Below are positions 44,596-55,165 of a stretch of DNA of 64,000 nt, piece after piece; the stretch's first letter is position 1; every line of letters begins with the position of its first letter. Below the pieces are notes generated by a model. The model had not been told where the DNA came from. It ran no database searches and saw only the letters and a program-made list of their open reading frames with translations. Location of the stretch: contig CACOJM010000006.1 of assembly GCA_902627565.1 (NCBI GenBank), positions 1-64,000 on the forward strand. The letters are read 5' to 3'. Made by a program: the position numbers and the translations under genes. Origin of the DNA: an uncultured Pelagibacteraceae bacterium (lineage in GTDB: Bacteria > Pseudomonadota > Alphaproteobacteria > Pelagibacterales > Pelagibacteraceae).

Positions 44596-45806
44596 TATAT
44601 AAAAAAAAAGATTTTTTTATTGAAAAAGTAAAAGCAAGTAAATTAGCTAAGATTTATTCTACACCGCTTTACTGTTATTCTTATCAAAAATTGAGTGAAA
44701 ACATCAATTATTTTAAAAAAATGTTTAAATCAATAGATCCCCTTATTTGTTTTTCTGTAAAATCAAATCCCAATAAAATATTGTTAAGTGAAATTCGTAA
44801 ACTTGGTCTAGGAGCAGACGTAGTTTCAATTGGTGAACTGATGAGATCTTTAAAAGCTGGAATAAAGCCAAATAAAATTGTTTTCTCAGGCGTAGGTAAA
44901 ACTTCAAAAGAAATAAGTTATGCAATTCAAAAAAAAATATTATTAATTAATGCAGAGTCTAAAAGTGAAGTTTTAGAGATAGAAAAGTTAGCTAAAGCTA
45001 AAAAAAGAAAAGTAGATATTGGTCTCAGACTTAATCCAAATACTGATGCAAAAACATTAAGTCAAATTTCTACTGGAAAAAAAGAGAATAAATTTGGTGT
45101 TTCTGAAAAAACCTTTTTAAACTTAATAGATTATATTAAAAAATCAAACTTTATAAATTTAAAATGTCTAAGTGTACATATAGGAAGTCAAATCTTAAAT
45201 AATAAGCCGTATGAAAAAATGCTTAAAGTTCTTGAAAAAATAATAGATAAATCTGAATATAATTTTGAATATATAGATTTAGGTGGAGGTATGGGTATTG
45301 ACTATGAAAACAAAAATAAAAATCTTGATTTAAAAAAATATAGTTTTCATATAAATAATTTTTTAAAAAGATATAAAACTAAAATTATTTTTGAGCCTGG
45401 AAGATCAATAGTTGGAAATACAGGATTATTAATTTCTCAAATTATTTATATTAAAGAAGGAGATAATAAAAATTTCATCATATTGGATGCAGCAATGAAT
45501 GACTTCATGAGACCAGCTTTATATAATGCTAAACATCGTATTATTCCTTTGATAAAAACAAACACTAGATCAAAAAAAGCATACGAATTTGTTGGACCAA
45601 TTTGTGAAAGTACAGACAAATTTTTGACTAAAAAAAAATTTCAAAAATTAAAAGAAAAAGATTTTATTGCAATTTGTGATGTAGGAGCTTACGGAATGGC
45701 ACTAAGTTCAAATTATAATTTACGTCCAAAAGCAACTGAATTATTAATTAAAAATTCAAAAATACAAATTATTTACAAAAGACAAAGTCTCAAAGACTTA
45801 ATATAA
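44592..45806 (+). CDS. lysA: Diaminopimelate decarboxylase
   Basis: CFSVKSNPNKILLSEI; LSVHIGSQI; EPGRSIVGNTG; GPICESTDKF. Confidence 0.96.
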   Translation: MIYKKKDFFIEKVKASKLAKIYSTPLYCYSYQKLSENINYFKKMFKSIDPLICFSVKSNPNKILLSEIRKLGLGADVVSIGELMRSLKAGIKPNKIVFSGVGKTSKEISYAIQKKILLINAESKSEVLEIEKLAKAKKRKVDIGLRLNPNTDAKTLSQISTGKKENKFGVSEKTFLNLIDYIKKSNFINLKCLSVHIGSQILNNKPYEKMLKVLEKIIDKSEYNFEYIDLGGGMGIDYENKNKNLDLKKYSFHINNFLKRYKTKIIFEPGRSIVGNTGLLISQIIYIKEGDNKNFIILDAAMNDFMRPALYNAKHRIIPLIKTNTRSKKAYEFVGPICESTDKFLTKKKFQKLKEKDFIAICDVGAYGMALSSNYNLRPKATELLIKNSKIQIIYKRQSLKDLI

Positions 45807-45817
45807 TTTTTATTAGA

Positions 45818-46519
45818 ATGATAAGGAATATCCTTTTTACATTTTTTTTCTTTTTAGGGATTATATGTATTTCAATAATATTTCTTCCGAGTCTTTTATT
45901 ACCACAAAAAATTGTTCTATTTGGAGGAAAATTAATGGGTCACTGGTCTACCATATGTTTGAGATTGTTTCTTTCAGTAAAAATAGAAATAAAAGGAAGG
46001 GAAAATATTTTAAAAAGTAAAAAATTTTTTATTGCTGCTTCTCATCAATCAATGTTTGAAACATTTTTTCTTCAAACAATTTATAATTCTCCTGTTTTTA
46101 TTCTTAAAAAAGAATTACTTCTAATACCAGTTTTTGGGTGGTATTTAAAAAAAATTGGCTCAATTGCGATTAATAGAGACAAAGTCACAAAAGAAAATAT
46201 TGGTTTCTTTGATGATATTTCAAATGTAGTTAAAAATTCAAGTAGACCTTTAATAATTTTTCCCCAAGCCACTAGAGTTTTACCTACAGAAAGAATTCCA
46301 TTTAAAAAAGGTGTTGGAAGGATTTATGATGAACTTAAAATACATTGTCAACCAATAGCAATTAACTCTGGTTATGTTTGGCCAAAAAAAGGACGTAAAA
46401 TTCCAAATAAAAAAATTATTGTGTCCATTTTAAAGCCGATTGATCCAGGTTTGACTAAAGAAAATTTTCTTTTGACTTTAGAAAATGAAATTTATTCAGA
46501 ACTTAATCTAATTAATTAG
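45818..46519 (+). CDS. plsC: 1-acyl-sn-glycerol-3-phosphate acyltransferase
   Basis: AASHQSMFETFFLQ; FPQATRVLPTERIPFKKGVGR. Confidence 0.9.
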   Translation: MIRNILFTFFFFLGIICISIIFLPSLLLPQKIVLFGGKLMGHWSTICLRLFLSVKIEIKGRENILKSKKFFIAASHQSMFETFFLQTIYNSPVFILKKELLLIPVFGWYLKKIGSIAINRDKVTKENIGFFDDISNVVKNSSRPLIIFPQATRVLPTERIPFKKGVGRIYDELKIHCQPIAINSGYVWPKKGRKIPNKKIIVSILKPIDPGLTKENFLLTLENEIYSELNLIN

Positions 46520-47628
46520 CCTTTCATTGGCATAACAACAAATATGCTATCAAAATCGCCGGGATCTTTTATTAATGCTGGCGATCCAGTATCATCTAAA
46601 AATAATTCAATTTTTTCACCATCCAATTGTGAAGCTACATCGATCAAATACCTTGAATTAAAACTAATTTCCAAATCATGTTCAAAATTTACAGCTAGTG
46701 TTTCTTTACCATCTCCACTGTTGGCATTATTTACAGATAGATTCAAATTATCTTTGCTTAAATTGAATTTTACACCATCCTTTTTATCTAGAGACACTGA
46801 TGCAACTCGGTCGACAGAATTTAAAAAAGATTTTAAATTAATTTCAAGTTTCTTTTGATTATTTTTTGGTATTACTTGAATATAATTTGGAAACTTACCA
46901 TCTATCAATTTAGAGATTAAAATACTGTTACTCAATTCAAATTTAATTTTAGATTTCATATTTGAAATTTTAACTTCACCATCATAATTATCCAGTAAAG
47001 CACATAGTTGAAAAATAGTTTTTTTTGGTAATATTATTGGTTCAAATTTAATTTTTTTATCCAACCTAATTTTAGAAATTGACATTCTATGACTGTCAGT
47101 AGCAACAGCTGTTAAATAATTTTTCTCCTCAACTTCAGTCTGATGAAAATAAATTCCACTTAAATAATGTCTCGTTTCGTCATTAGAAATTGAAAATTTA
47201 CATTTATTCAATAATTTTAGTAATTGTTTTGATTTCAATGAAAATTCATCTTGATTAAAATTTTCATCGGTAAAAGGAAATTCTGAGTGATCAATACAAT
47301 TCAAATTAAAAATAGATTTTTCAGATTCTAAATGTAATTTATTTTTATCATTTAATGTTAGATTAATTTTTTTTCCTGAAGAAAGTTTTCTTACAATATC
47401 ATAAATTGTTGATGACGTTGTTGTTGTTTTTCCTTCTTCTAAAATTTCTACGTTTTTTAATTGATGTATAAATATCAAGTCTAAATCTGTTGCAGTTAAA
47501 GTTAAACTAGATTTTGAAGCATTAATCAAAATATTTGATAAAACTGGAAGCGTGCTTCTTTTTTCTATAACACCTTGACAATAGTTTAATGCTTGTTGAA
47601 GATCTTGTTGGTTTACGCTAAATTTCAT
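46516..47628 (-). CDS. dnaN: DNA polymerase III beta subunit
   Basis: MKFSVNQQDLQQALNYCQGVIEKRSTLPVLSNILI; C-term VVMPMKG. Confidence 0.96.
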   Translation of the reverse strand: MKFSVNQQDLQQALNYCQGVIEKRSTLPVLSNILINASKSSLTLTATDLDLIFIHQLKNVEILEEGKTTTTSSTIYDIVRKLSSGKKINLTLNDKNKLHLESEKSIFNLNCIDHSEFPFTDENFNQDEFSLKSKQLLKLLNKCKFSISNDETRHYLSGIYFHQTEVEEKNYLTAVATDSHRMSISKIRLDKKIKFEPIILPKKTIFQLCALLDNYDGEVKISNMKSKIKFELSNSILISKLIDGKFPNYIQVIPKNNQKKLEINLKSFLNSVDRVASVSLDKKDGVKFNLSKDNLNLSVNNANSGDGKETLAVNFEHDLEISFNSRYLIDVASQLDGEKIELFLDDTGSPALIKDPGDFDSIFVVMPMKG

Positions 47629-49021
47629 CTTCCTTATTATATAATATTTGATTTTTTAATTTATTAATATTATCAACCATTTCCAGATCATTTTCTTTTA
47701 ATTTTTCAATTGTTTTTACTGAATGAATTATAGTTGTATGATCACGGTTCGAAAATTCACGCCCTATCTCAGGTAAAGATTTTGACGTTAAAATTTTTGT
47801 TAAATAAATTGCAGTTTGTCTTGGTCTTACTAAATATCTTGATCTTCTAGATGAGAGCATCTCATTTTTACTAATTTTAAAAAACTTGCATACTAAAGTT
47901 TGAATTAAATCAATTGTAACTTTATTTTCAGATAAGTTTAATAAATCCTTCAACACAACTTTGGTTTCAGCCAAATTTGGCATTTTTTTATAAATTCTTG
48001 AAAAGGATACCAATCTATTAAGAGCTCCAACTAATTCTCTTATACTAGTTGAAATTTCAGCACTAATAAAATCCATAATTTCTTTTGAAATATTGATTTG
48101 ATCTGGATACAGTTTATTTATTTCATTTATTTTGTTTTCAACAATTTTTTTTCTAAGTTCTAAATCTGGCTTTTGAATATCAACCACTAGACCACCAGAA
48201 AATCGTGACTTAATTCTTTCCTGGATTCTTGATAGTTTGTTTGGTGCCCTATCTGCTGTTACAACAATTTTTGATCCTTTATCAAGTAAAGCATTAAATG
48301 TATGGAAGAATTCTTCTTGCATAGCCTCTTTACCATTCATAAATTGAATATCATCTATCAATAAAATGTCTGTGTTTCTAAAATATTCTTTAAATTTAAC
48401 CATATCATTTGATTTTATTGCTTTTACAAACTGATACATGAACCTTTCTGCAGAGATAAACATTATTTTATAATCATTTTTTAACTCAAAACCGATTGAA
48501 TTTAGAAGATGTGTTTTTCCCATACCAACACCGCCGTAAATATAAAGTGGATTATACTGTGCAACATTCTCTGAAACTTTTAATGATGCTTCGTATGCCA
48601 ATCTATTACTTGAACTAATTATAAAATTTTCAAATCTTTTGTTTGGATCTACGCGATTGTACTGAAGGTAAGAGTCTTTTATAAATGATATATTTTCTTT
48701 AATATCTACTTTATCATAAGCGTTTTTTTGTACACTCTGTTCAATAATCTTAAATTCTATTCTTATCAAATCTTTTTTATGACTTTTTAAAATTTGCAAA
48801 ATTTGATCTAAATATCTTGATGTAATCCAGTCACGAATAAATCTCGTAGGAACGGACAATAGAACATAATTATTGAATTCCTCAATAAAATTCATTTTCT
48901 TTAGCCAGCTTTCGTAAATTTCAGAGCCTAATTTATTTTTCATTTCTGATTGTAATAATGTCCAATCTAAGTTTTCAGATTTTAATTTTATGGTGTCTTT
49001 GTTAATAATTGTATTTTTCAT
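47618..49021 (-). CDS. dnaA: Chromosomal replication initiator DnaA
   Basis: NPLYIYGGVGMGKTHLLNSIG; DILLIDDIQFMNGKEAMQEEFFHTFN; FSNRDHTTIIHSVKTIE. Confidence 0.97.
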   Translation of the reverse strand: MKNTIINKDTIKLKSENLDWTLLQSEMKNKLGSEIYESWLKKMNFIEEFNNYVLLSVPTRFIRDWITSRYLDQILQILKSHKKDLIRIEFKIIEQSVQKNAYDKVDIKENISFIKDSYLQYNRVDPNKRFENFIISSSNRLAYEASLKVSENVAQYNPLYIYGGVGMGKTHLLNSIGFELKNDYKIMFISAERFMYQFVKAIKSNDMVKFKEYFRNTDILLIDDIQFMNGKEAMQEEFFHTFNALLDKGSKIVVTADRAPNKLSRIQERIKSRFSGGLVVDIQKPDLELRKKIVENKINEINKLYPDQINISKEIMDFISAEISTSIRELVGALNRLVSFSRIYKKMPNLAETKVVLKDLLNLSENKVTIDLIQTLVCKFFKISKNEMLSSRRSRYLVRPRQTAIYLTKILTSKSLPEIGREFSNRDHTTIIHSVKTIEKLKENDLEMVDNINKLKNQILYNKEDEI

Positions 49022-49051
49022 ATACTTTGGAGAAGTTTTGAGTTAGAGCTA

Positions 49052-49085
49052 TAATTAAAATTATTGCAACAAATAATTTTAATTA
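49052..49085. repeat. Perfect 14-bp AT-only inverted repeat, loop GCAACA, upstream of dnaA
   Basis: TAATTAAAATTATT-GCAACA-AATAATTTTAATTA. Confidence 0.6.
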
Positions 49086-49302
49086 ATAAAAAAAAAATAA
49101 AATCTAGGATTGTGCAATCACATGTAGCATTAAAAAAAAATTATAAATATTTTTTAGTTTTATAATGAATAAATAAAATTTATAATTGAAAACATAAGAT
49201 GCAAATATTTACCATGTCTAAATATTGTACTCTTAAATTCTTAAAACACAGATTTTGTAGATCCTGGAGTTGTATGCTTTCAACAACCTGAAGTGTAAAT
49301 TT

Positions 49303-49563
49303 TTAAAGTGCTGCTATTTTTCTTGTAATTCGAGAAATGTTCCTTGAAGCATTCTGTCTCTTTATAATTCCGGTTTTTGCTATCTTCATAAGCTCTGAAT
49401 TCAACTTGGGTAAGAACTTGAGTGCTTCAGCTTTTTTTTTCTTTTCAACTAAAAGACTCATTTTTTTAAGAGCATTTTTATATCTACTTTTTCTTGCTCT
49501 ATTAACTGTTGTTTGTCTTGATATTCTTCTTATTCTTTTGATTGCTGATTTAGTATTAGCCAT
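49303..49563 (-). CDS. rpsT: 30S ribosomal protein S20
   Basis: MANTKSAIKRIRRISRQTTVNRARKSRYKNALKK. Confidence 0.96.
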   Translation of the reverse strand: MANTKSAIKRIRRISRQTTVNRARKSRYKNALKKMSLLVEKKKKAEALKFLPKLNSELMKIAKTGIIKRQNASRNISRITRKIAAL

Positions 49564-49614
49564 ATTCGCTGGGTATATAACTTGTGAATTTCAGTCGGTC
49601 AATCAAATAATTAA

Positions 49615-50478
49615 TTAATTTTGACATAAATTGCAAAAGAAAGAAGATCTATTTGAAATTACTTTTTTTAAGATAATCCCTTTACAATTTTGCCTTTTAC
49701 ATCTTAATCCATATCTATCATATACCCTAAAATCTTTTTGAAAATTACCTTTTTTTCCTGATGTATTTTTAAAATCTCTTATAGTTGAACCACCCTTTTT
49801 GATTGCATTCATCAATACTCTTCTAGAATTTAAGATAATTTTCTTTAAATCTTTTTTATTTATTAAATATGCTTTTTTATTTGGATTTATTTTACAAAAA
49901 AATAAAATTTCACTCGCATAAATATTTCCTATTCCTGAAACAAAATTTTGATCTAATAAAAAATTTTTTATATTTTTTTTCTTTTTTTCTAAAAAAGAGG
50001 AAACGTAATTCAAATTAAATTGTGATTGAAAAGGTTCCGGTCCAAAATGAGCTAATCTCTTTTTCAAAAAATTTGAATTGTTTAATATTTGAAAAAAACC
50101 AAATCTTCTTGGATCATTATAAACCACTTTGATATCGTCAAAAATTATTTCAACATGATTATGTTTTTTAGGTAAAGAAGGAGAATTGTAAAAACTTGAA
50201 TTTGAAAAAAGATTTTTTTTCTTTTTAGAGATTATATGTATTGTACCCGACATACCAAGATGAAAAAGACAGAATTTTCCGCTAGATAAATGTAAAATTA
50301 TAAATTTAGAGAATCTATCTACCTTAATTATTTTTTGATTTTTCATCGTAGAAGTAAAATTTAGTGGAATTTTTATTCTTAAATTCCTATTTCTAACAAT
50401 TATTTTTTTGACCTTTTTTTGTTTAATTTTTTTATCTAATGACTGTCTGACAATTTCTACTTCTGGTAATTCTGGCAT
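49615..50478 (-). CDS. mutM: Formamidopyrimidine-DNA glycosylase
   Basis: MPELPEVEIVRQSL; GIGNIYASEILF; C-terminal zinc finger CKRQNCKG...FFCNLCQ. Confidence 0.95.
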   Translation of the reverse strand: MPELPEVEIVRQSLDKKIKQKKVKKIIVRNRNLRIKIPLNFTSTMKNQKIIKVDRFSKFIILHLSSGKFCLFHLGMSGTIHIISKKKKNLFSNSSFYNSPSLPKKHNHVEIIFDDIKVVYNDPRRFGFFQILNNSNFLKKRLAHFGPEPFQSQFNLNYVSSFLEKKKKNIKNFLLDQNFVSGIGNIYASEILFFCKINPNKKAYLINKKDLKKIILNSRRVLMNAIKKGGSTIRDFKNTSGKKGNFQKDFRVYDRYGLRCKRQNCKGIILKKVISNRSSFFCNLCQN

Positions 50479-50498
50479 TTATATATATAATTTATTTT

Positions 50499-51203
50499 AT
50501 GCAACAATATCTTCAAAATAAAAAGGGTCTTGTACAAAATGTATTTAATAAAGTATACGACCAATATGACTTAATGAATGATATTATATCATTGGGGGTT
50601 CATCGAAAATGGAAAAAAAATCTTATTAATATGATGAATCCTTCCATCAACCAAAATTTGATTGATGTTGCCTGTGGTACTGGCGATATTGCTAAAATTT
50701 TTTTAGATAATGTTAATCAAAATGCAGAAATTATTTGTATTGATCCCAATTTAGGTATGGTTAAAAAAGGTAAAGAAAAGTTAAGAGACTTTAAAAGTAT
50801 AAAATGGCTTATATCCTCAGCTGAAACTTTGCCTGTTGATGATAATAAATTTGATTTTTATACTATCAGTTTTGGTTTACGAAATACTAAGGATCTTAAT
50901 AAAACTTTAAAAGAAGCTTATAGAGTATTAAAACCTGGTGGTCGATTTTTATGTTTAGAGTTTTCAAAGATACAAAACGCTAACTTAAATTTAATTTATA
51001 AAAATTATTCAAAATTTATCCCTATAATTGGAAAGATTATAGTTGGAGACAAAAAACCCTATGAATATTTAATTAAAAGTATAGAAGATTTTGTTAATCA
51101 AGAAGAATTGATAGATCTAATGAAAGAAAATAATTTTAAAGAATGCAAATATAGAAATTTGTCTGGTGGAATAGTCTCTATTCACAGCGGTTGGAAAATT
51201 TAA
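50499..51203 (+). CDS. ubiE: Ubiquinone/menaquinone methyltransferase
   Basis: NKVYDQYDLMNDIISLGVHRKWKK; DVACGTGDIAKIF; SFGLRNTKDLNKTLKEAYRVLKPGGR. Confidence 0.95.
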   Translation: MQQYLQNKKGLVQNVFNKVYDQYDLMNDIISLGVHRKWKKNLINMMNPSINQNLIDVACGTGDIAKIFLDNVNQNAEIICIDPNLGMVKKGKEKLRDFKSIKWLISSAETLPVDDNKFDFYTISFGLRNTKDLNKTLKEAYRVLKPGGRFLCLEFSKIQNANLNLIYKNYSKFIPIIGKIIVGDKKPYEYLIKSIEDFVNQEELIDLMKENNFKECKYRNLSGGIVSIHSGWKI

Positions 51204-52771
51204 TGATTAAAAAATTAATTACATTATTCAAACTTGGAAGAAAGGTAGCAAAATCTGATATTTTAAATATTACCTCAAAATTTCAAGAGCCTCCTTTTGC
51301 AGTAAAGATATTATTCAAAATTTTATCATTTTCTTTTTCGCCAAAAAAACCTACTAATTTTAATAAAGATGAGGGTGAAAGATTATCTAATTCACTTGAA
51401 TCAATGGGAACAACATTTATAAAGCTTGGCCAATTTTTAGCTACAAGACCAGATATTATTGGAGATGAACTTTCAAAAAAACTGGAGACTCTACAAGATA
51501 AATTACCTCCTTTTACATCTAATAAAGCAAAAGAAATAATTAAGAATGATTTGGGAATCGATAGTTACAATTCCATAATTAATTTAAGTGAACCTGTAGC
51601 AGCAGCCTCCATAGCTCAGGTACACAAGGCGCAAATTAACGACAATGGAACAATTAAAGATGTGGCCATAAAAATTTTACGTCCAGATATTAAGAAAATA
51701 TTTAATGAAGAAATAGACGCAATAATGCTTTTTGCCTTCTTAATAGAATCTTTCGTAAAAAAAACAAAAAGACTTAAACTAGTTGAGGTAGTTTTTTTAT
51801 TGAAAGAAATTACTAATCTTGAAATGGATCTAAGATTTGAAGCTGCAGCAGCAAATGAATATGCTGAAAATACCAAAAATGATGTTGGATTTAGAGTTCC
51901 TCAGATCTATTGGAATTTTACAAGTGAAAATGTCATGACTTTAGATTGGGTAGAAGGTATTTCAATAAGAGAAACTGATGAACTTAAAAATAAGAACTTT
52001 AATACTGAAAAAATTGCAGAGGATATAATTCAAAATTTTTTAAGACACGCTGTAAGAGATGGTTTTTTTCATGCAGATATGCATCAAGGAAATATATTTA
52101 TTGACAATAACGGACACATTGTTCCTATAGATTTTGGAATAATGGGTAGACTTGATAAGATGAGTAAAAGATTTTTAGCTGAAATATTATTTGGATTTAT
52201 TCAAAGAGATTATCGTAAAGTTGCTGAAGTACATTTAATTGCAGGTTTAGTTCCTAAAGACGTACCTATTGACGATCTAGCACAGGCCTTGAGATCTATA
52301 GGTGAACCAATATTTGGACAGACAGTAAAAGATATTTCTGGTGGCAAATTATTAAAACAATTATTTAATGTAACTGAGAAATTTAATATGCAAACTCAAC
52401 CACAGCTGTTAATGTTACAAAAAACAATGGTTGTAGTTGAAGGTGTCGCAAGAAAACTTAACCCCAATACAAATATATGGACTACATCAAAACCTGTTCT
52501 TGAAAATTGGCTTAAAGAAACAAAAAACCCAATGACTACAATAAATGAGACTATACAAAGTACCTCAGAAGTAATTAAAAGATTACCAGAATTTCCAGAA
52601 ATAATGGATAAAGCTAACCAAGCATTAACTTATTTAGCTAGTGGTCAAATACCTCAAAATTCAAATTCTTATAACGCTTTAAATACAAAAAAAATAGAGA
52701 TGGTTGCATTTAGAAATCAATCTATTATTGGATTATTAGTCCTTGTAATTTTCGGACTATTGGTATTTTAA
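51203..52771 (+). CDS. ubiB: Ubiquinone biosynthesis kinase-like UbiB (start moved to MIKKL)
   Basis: GTTFIKLGQFLATRPDIIGDEL; AAASIAQVHKAQ; GFFHADMHQGNIFID; TAATG overlap with ubiE stop. Confidence 0.94.
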   Translation: MIKKLITLFKLGRKVAKSDILNITSKFQEPPFAVKILFKILSFSFSPKKPTNFNKDEGERLSNSLESMGTTFIKLGQFLATRPDIIGDELSKKLETLQDKLPPFTSNKAKEIIKNDLGIDSYNSIINLSEPVAAASIAQVHKAQINDNGTIKDVAIKILRPDIKKIFNEEIDAIMLFAFLIESFVKKTKRLKLVEVVFLLKEITNLEMDLRFEAAAANEYAENTKNDVGFRVPQIYWNFTSENVMTLDWVEGISIRETDELKNKNFNTEKIAEDIIQNFLRHAVRDGFFHADMHQGNIFIDNNGHIVPIDFGIMGRLDKMSKRFLAEILFGFIQRDYRKVAEVHLIAGLVPKDVPIDDLAQALRSIGEPIFGQTVKDISGGKLLKQLFNVTEKFNMQTQPQLLMLQKTMVVVEGVARKLNPNTNIWTTSKPVLENWLKETKNPMTTINETIQSTSEVIKRLPEFPEIMDKANQALTYLASGQIPQNSNSYNALNTKKIEMVAFRNQSIIGLLVLVIFGLLVF

Positions 52772-52779
52772 TTCACGGG

Positions 52780-53979
52780 ATGAGTCATTTAACTAATAAA
52801 AAAATTTTATTAATAATTTGTGGTGGCATAGCTGCCTACAAAAGTCTTGAAATAATAAGGATTTTAAAAAAAAATGGTGCAAGTATTAAAACAATTCTTA
52901 CGAAAAGTGGTGCTGAATTTGTAACACCCCTTTCGATTACTTCACTATCTCAATCAAAAGTTTATCAAGATCTTTTTAGTCTAGAAAATGAAACAGAGAT
53001 GGATCATATAAGTCTTTCACGTTGGGCAGATCTTATTTTAATTGTGCCAGCTACAGCAAATATAATATCTAAGCTCGCAAATGGTAATACTGATGACTTG
53101 GCATCCACTGTGGTTCTTGCATCAAATAAAAAAATTTTTATCGCACCTGCAATGAATGTAAGAATGTGGAATCATCCATCTACTAAAGAAAATATAAATA
53201 AACTAAAAACATATAACTATAAATTAATTGGGCCTGAAATTGGAGAAATGGCATGCGGTGAATACGGTGAAGGAAAAATGTCAGAACCAGTTACACTAAT
53301 CAATGAGCTAGAAATTTATTTTAAAAACTTAAAAAAAAATAATAAGTTAAAAGCAATTGTGACTGCAGGACCTACTCGTGAATATATTGATCCAGTAAGG
53401 TTTATTACTAATAAATCAAGTGGTAAACAGGGGTATGAAATTGCAAAATCGTTATCAAAAAAAGGTTTCGATACAACTTTAATCTCTGGTCCAACCAATT
53501 TAGAAATTGATGATGATATAAATTTAATCAAAATTGAAACTGCAGAAGAAATGTTTCAATCAACACTTAATAGTTTACCTGCTGATGTTGCAGTATTTTC
53601 AGCAGCTGTAAGTGATTATAAAGCAAAAGAAGCTTATAGTATAAAAATCAAGAAAAAAGATAAATTTAATTTAGAATTAGAAAAAAATGTAGATATTCTA
53701 AATTATGTATCTAATCACAATTCTCTAAGACCTCAGCTTGTGGTTGGTTTTGCTGCAGAAACTAATGATTTAGAAAATTTTGCAAAAAGAAAACTTATTG
53801 AAAAAAATTGTGATTGGATAGTTGCAAATAATATATCAAATAAAAAAATTGGGTTTGACTCAGATTTTAATGAGGTCTCAATTTTTTATAAAAATAAAAA
53901 AATTGATAAACTTCAATACAAACCCAAGTCTGAGATTTCAGATGAAATAGTAGAAAAAATTATTAATCATTTAAACTAA
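52780..53979 (+). CDS. coaBC: Bifunctional CoaBC (phosphopantothenoylcysteine decarboxylase/synthetase)
   Basis: ILLIICGGIAAYKSLEIIRILKKNGA; APAMNVRMWNHP; TAGPTREYIDPVRFITNKSSGKQGYEIA. Confidence 0.95.
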   Translation: MSHLTNKKILLIICGGIAAYKSLEIIRILKKNGASIKTILTKSGAEFVTPLSITSLSQSKVYQDLFSLENETEMDHISLSRWADLILIVPATANIISKLANGNTDDLASTVVLASNKKIFIAPAMNVRMWNHPSTKENINKLKTYNYKLIGPEIGEMACGEYGEGKMSEPVTLINELEIYFKNLKKNNKLKAIVTAGPTREYIDPVRFITNKSSGKQGYEIAKSLSKKGFDTTLISGPTNLEIDDDINLIKIETAEEMFQSTLNSLPADVAVFSAAVSDYKAKEAYSIKIKKKDKFNLELEKNVDILNYVSNHNSLRPQLVVGFAAETNDLENFAKRKLIEKNCDWIVANNISNKKIGFDSDFNEVSIFYKNKKIDKLQYKPKSEISDEIVEKIINHLN

Positions 53980-54416
53980 TGGTTAAAGTTTTAATCAAGA
54001 AGCTAAATCCCTCTGTTCAATTACCCTCATATAAAACAAACGGAGCATCAGGTATGGATTTAATGGCTTATGTCCAAAAACCCATAAATCTAAAACCTGG
54101 CAAATCCTGTATAGTTCCAACAGGGTTATCAATTGCATTTCCGCAAAAATATGAAATTCAGATTAGACCAAGATCTGGATTAGCAGCAAAAGACAATATA
54201 AGTGTTTTAAATACTCCTGGTACGATTGATAGTGACTATAGAGGAGAACTTAAAATTATCCTATTTAATCACGGTAATAAAAATTTTATAATTAATAATA
54301 ATGATAGAGTTGCACAAATGATTTTAGCCCCAATAATTAAAATGGAATTAGAAGAAACAAATGATCTTCCAGAGACAATTAGAGGTGATGGGGGTTTTGG
54401 TTCAACTGGTAAATGA
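53979..54416 (+). CDS. dut: dUTPase
   Basis: YKTNGASGMDLMAY; RPRSGLAAKDNISVLNTPGTIDSDYRGE; RGDGGFGSTG. Confidence 0.96.
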   Translation: MVKVLIKKLNPSVQLPSYKTNGASGMDLMAYVQKPINLKPGKSCIVPTGLSIAFPQKYEIQIRPRSGLAAKDNISVLNTPGTIDSDYRGELKIILFNHGNKNFIINNNDRVAQMILAPIIKMELEETNDLPETIRGDGGFGSTGK

Positions 54417-55150
54417 AAAACGGTTTAAATAAATCTCAAATCGAAAGATTTTCAAGACAATTAATCCTAAAAAATATAGGTGCTAAGGGTCAAAAAAAAA
54501 TTTTATCCTCTAAGATTTTAATAGTCGGTATTGGTGGATTAGGTTGTCCTGCTGCAGAAAATCTAGTAAGAGCCGGTATTGGAACCATTGGCCTAATAGA
54601 CAATGATATTGTTAACCTTTCAAATATTCATAGACAAAGCTTATTTAATTCCAAAGATATAAAAAAGCCAAAAGTTAATGTTGCAGCAAAAAAACTAAAA
54701 AATATTAATCCACTAACAAAAATTAAAATTTATCAATCAAGACTTAATAAAAAAAATATTGATAATATAATTAAAAATTATGATCTTATTATTGATGGTT
54801 CTGATAATTTTGACACTAAGTTTTTAATTAATGATTACTGTATGAAGTACAAAAAAAAATTAGTCACTGGTGCTATAAGCAAATTTGATGGTCATATATT
54901 TACATTTGATTTTAAAGATAAAAAGACAGCTTCTTTGAAGAATTTTTATCAAGAAAAGGAAATTTCAGATGATATTTTAAATTGTGAATTCGAGGGAGTT
55001 ATTGGAACAACAGCATCAATAGTTGGTACTACACAAGCAAATGAAGCTTTAAAAATGATAATGGAAATTGGCCAAAATTTAAAAAATCAAATATTAATTA
55101 TAGATTTGTTAAATCTAAATTTTAGAAAAATTAAATTTAAAAAAATATAA
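54413..55150 (+). CDS. MoeB/ThiF/HesA family adenylyltransferase
   Basis: RFSRQLILKNIGAKGQKKILSSKILIVGIGGLGCPAAENLVRAGIG. Confidence 0.9.
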   Translation: MKNGLNKSQIERFSRQLILKNIGAKGQKKILSSKILIVGIGGLGCPAAENLVRAGIGTIGLIDNDIVNLSNIHRQSLFNSKDIKKPKVNVAAKKLKNINPLTKIKIYQSRLNKKNIDNIIKNYDLIIDGSDNFDTKFLINDYCMKYKKKLVTGAISKFDGHIFTFDFKDKKTASLKNFYQEKEISDDILNCEFEGVIGTTASIVGTTQANEALKMIMEIGQNLKNQILIIDLLNLNFRKIKFKKI

Positions 55151-55165
55151 GATAAAAATCAAATA

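Noticed and set aside
49022-49302. oriC next to dnaA
   Set aside because: No convincing TTATNCACA DnaA box was seen on either strand, alphaproteobacterial origins are often not beside dnaA, and GC skew cannot be computed here.
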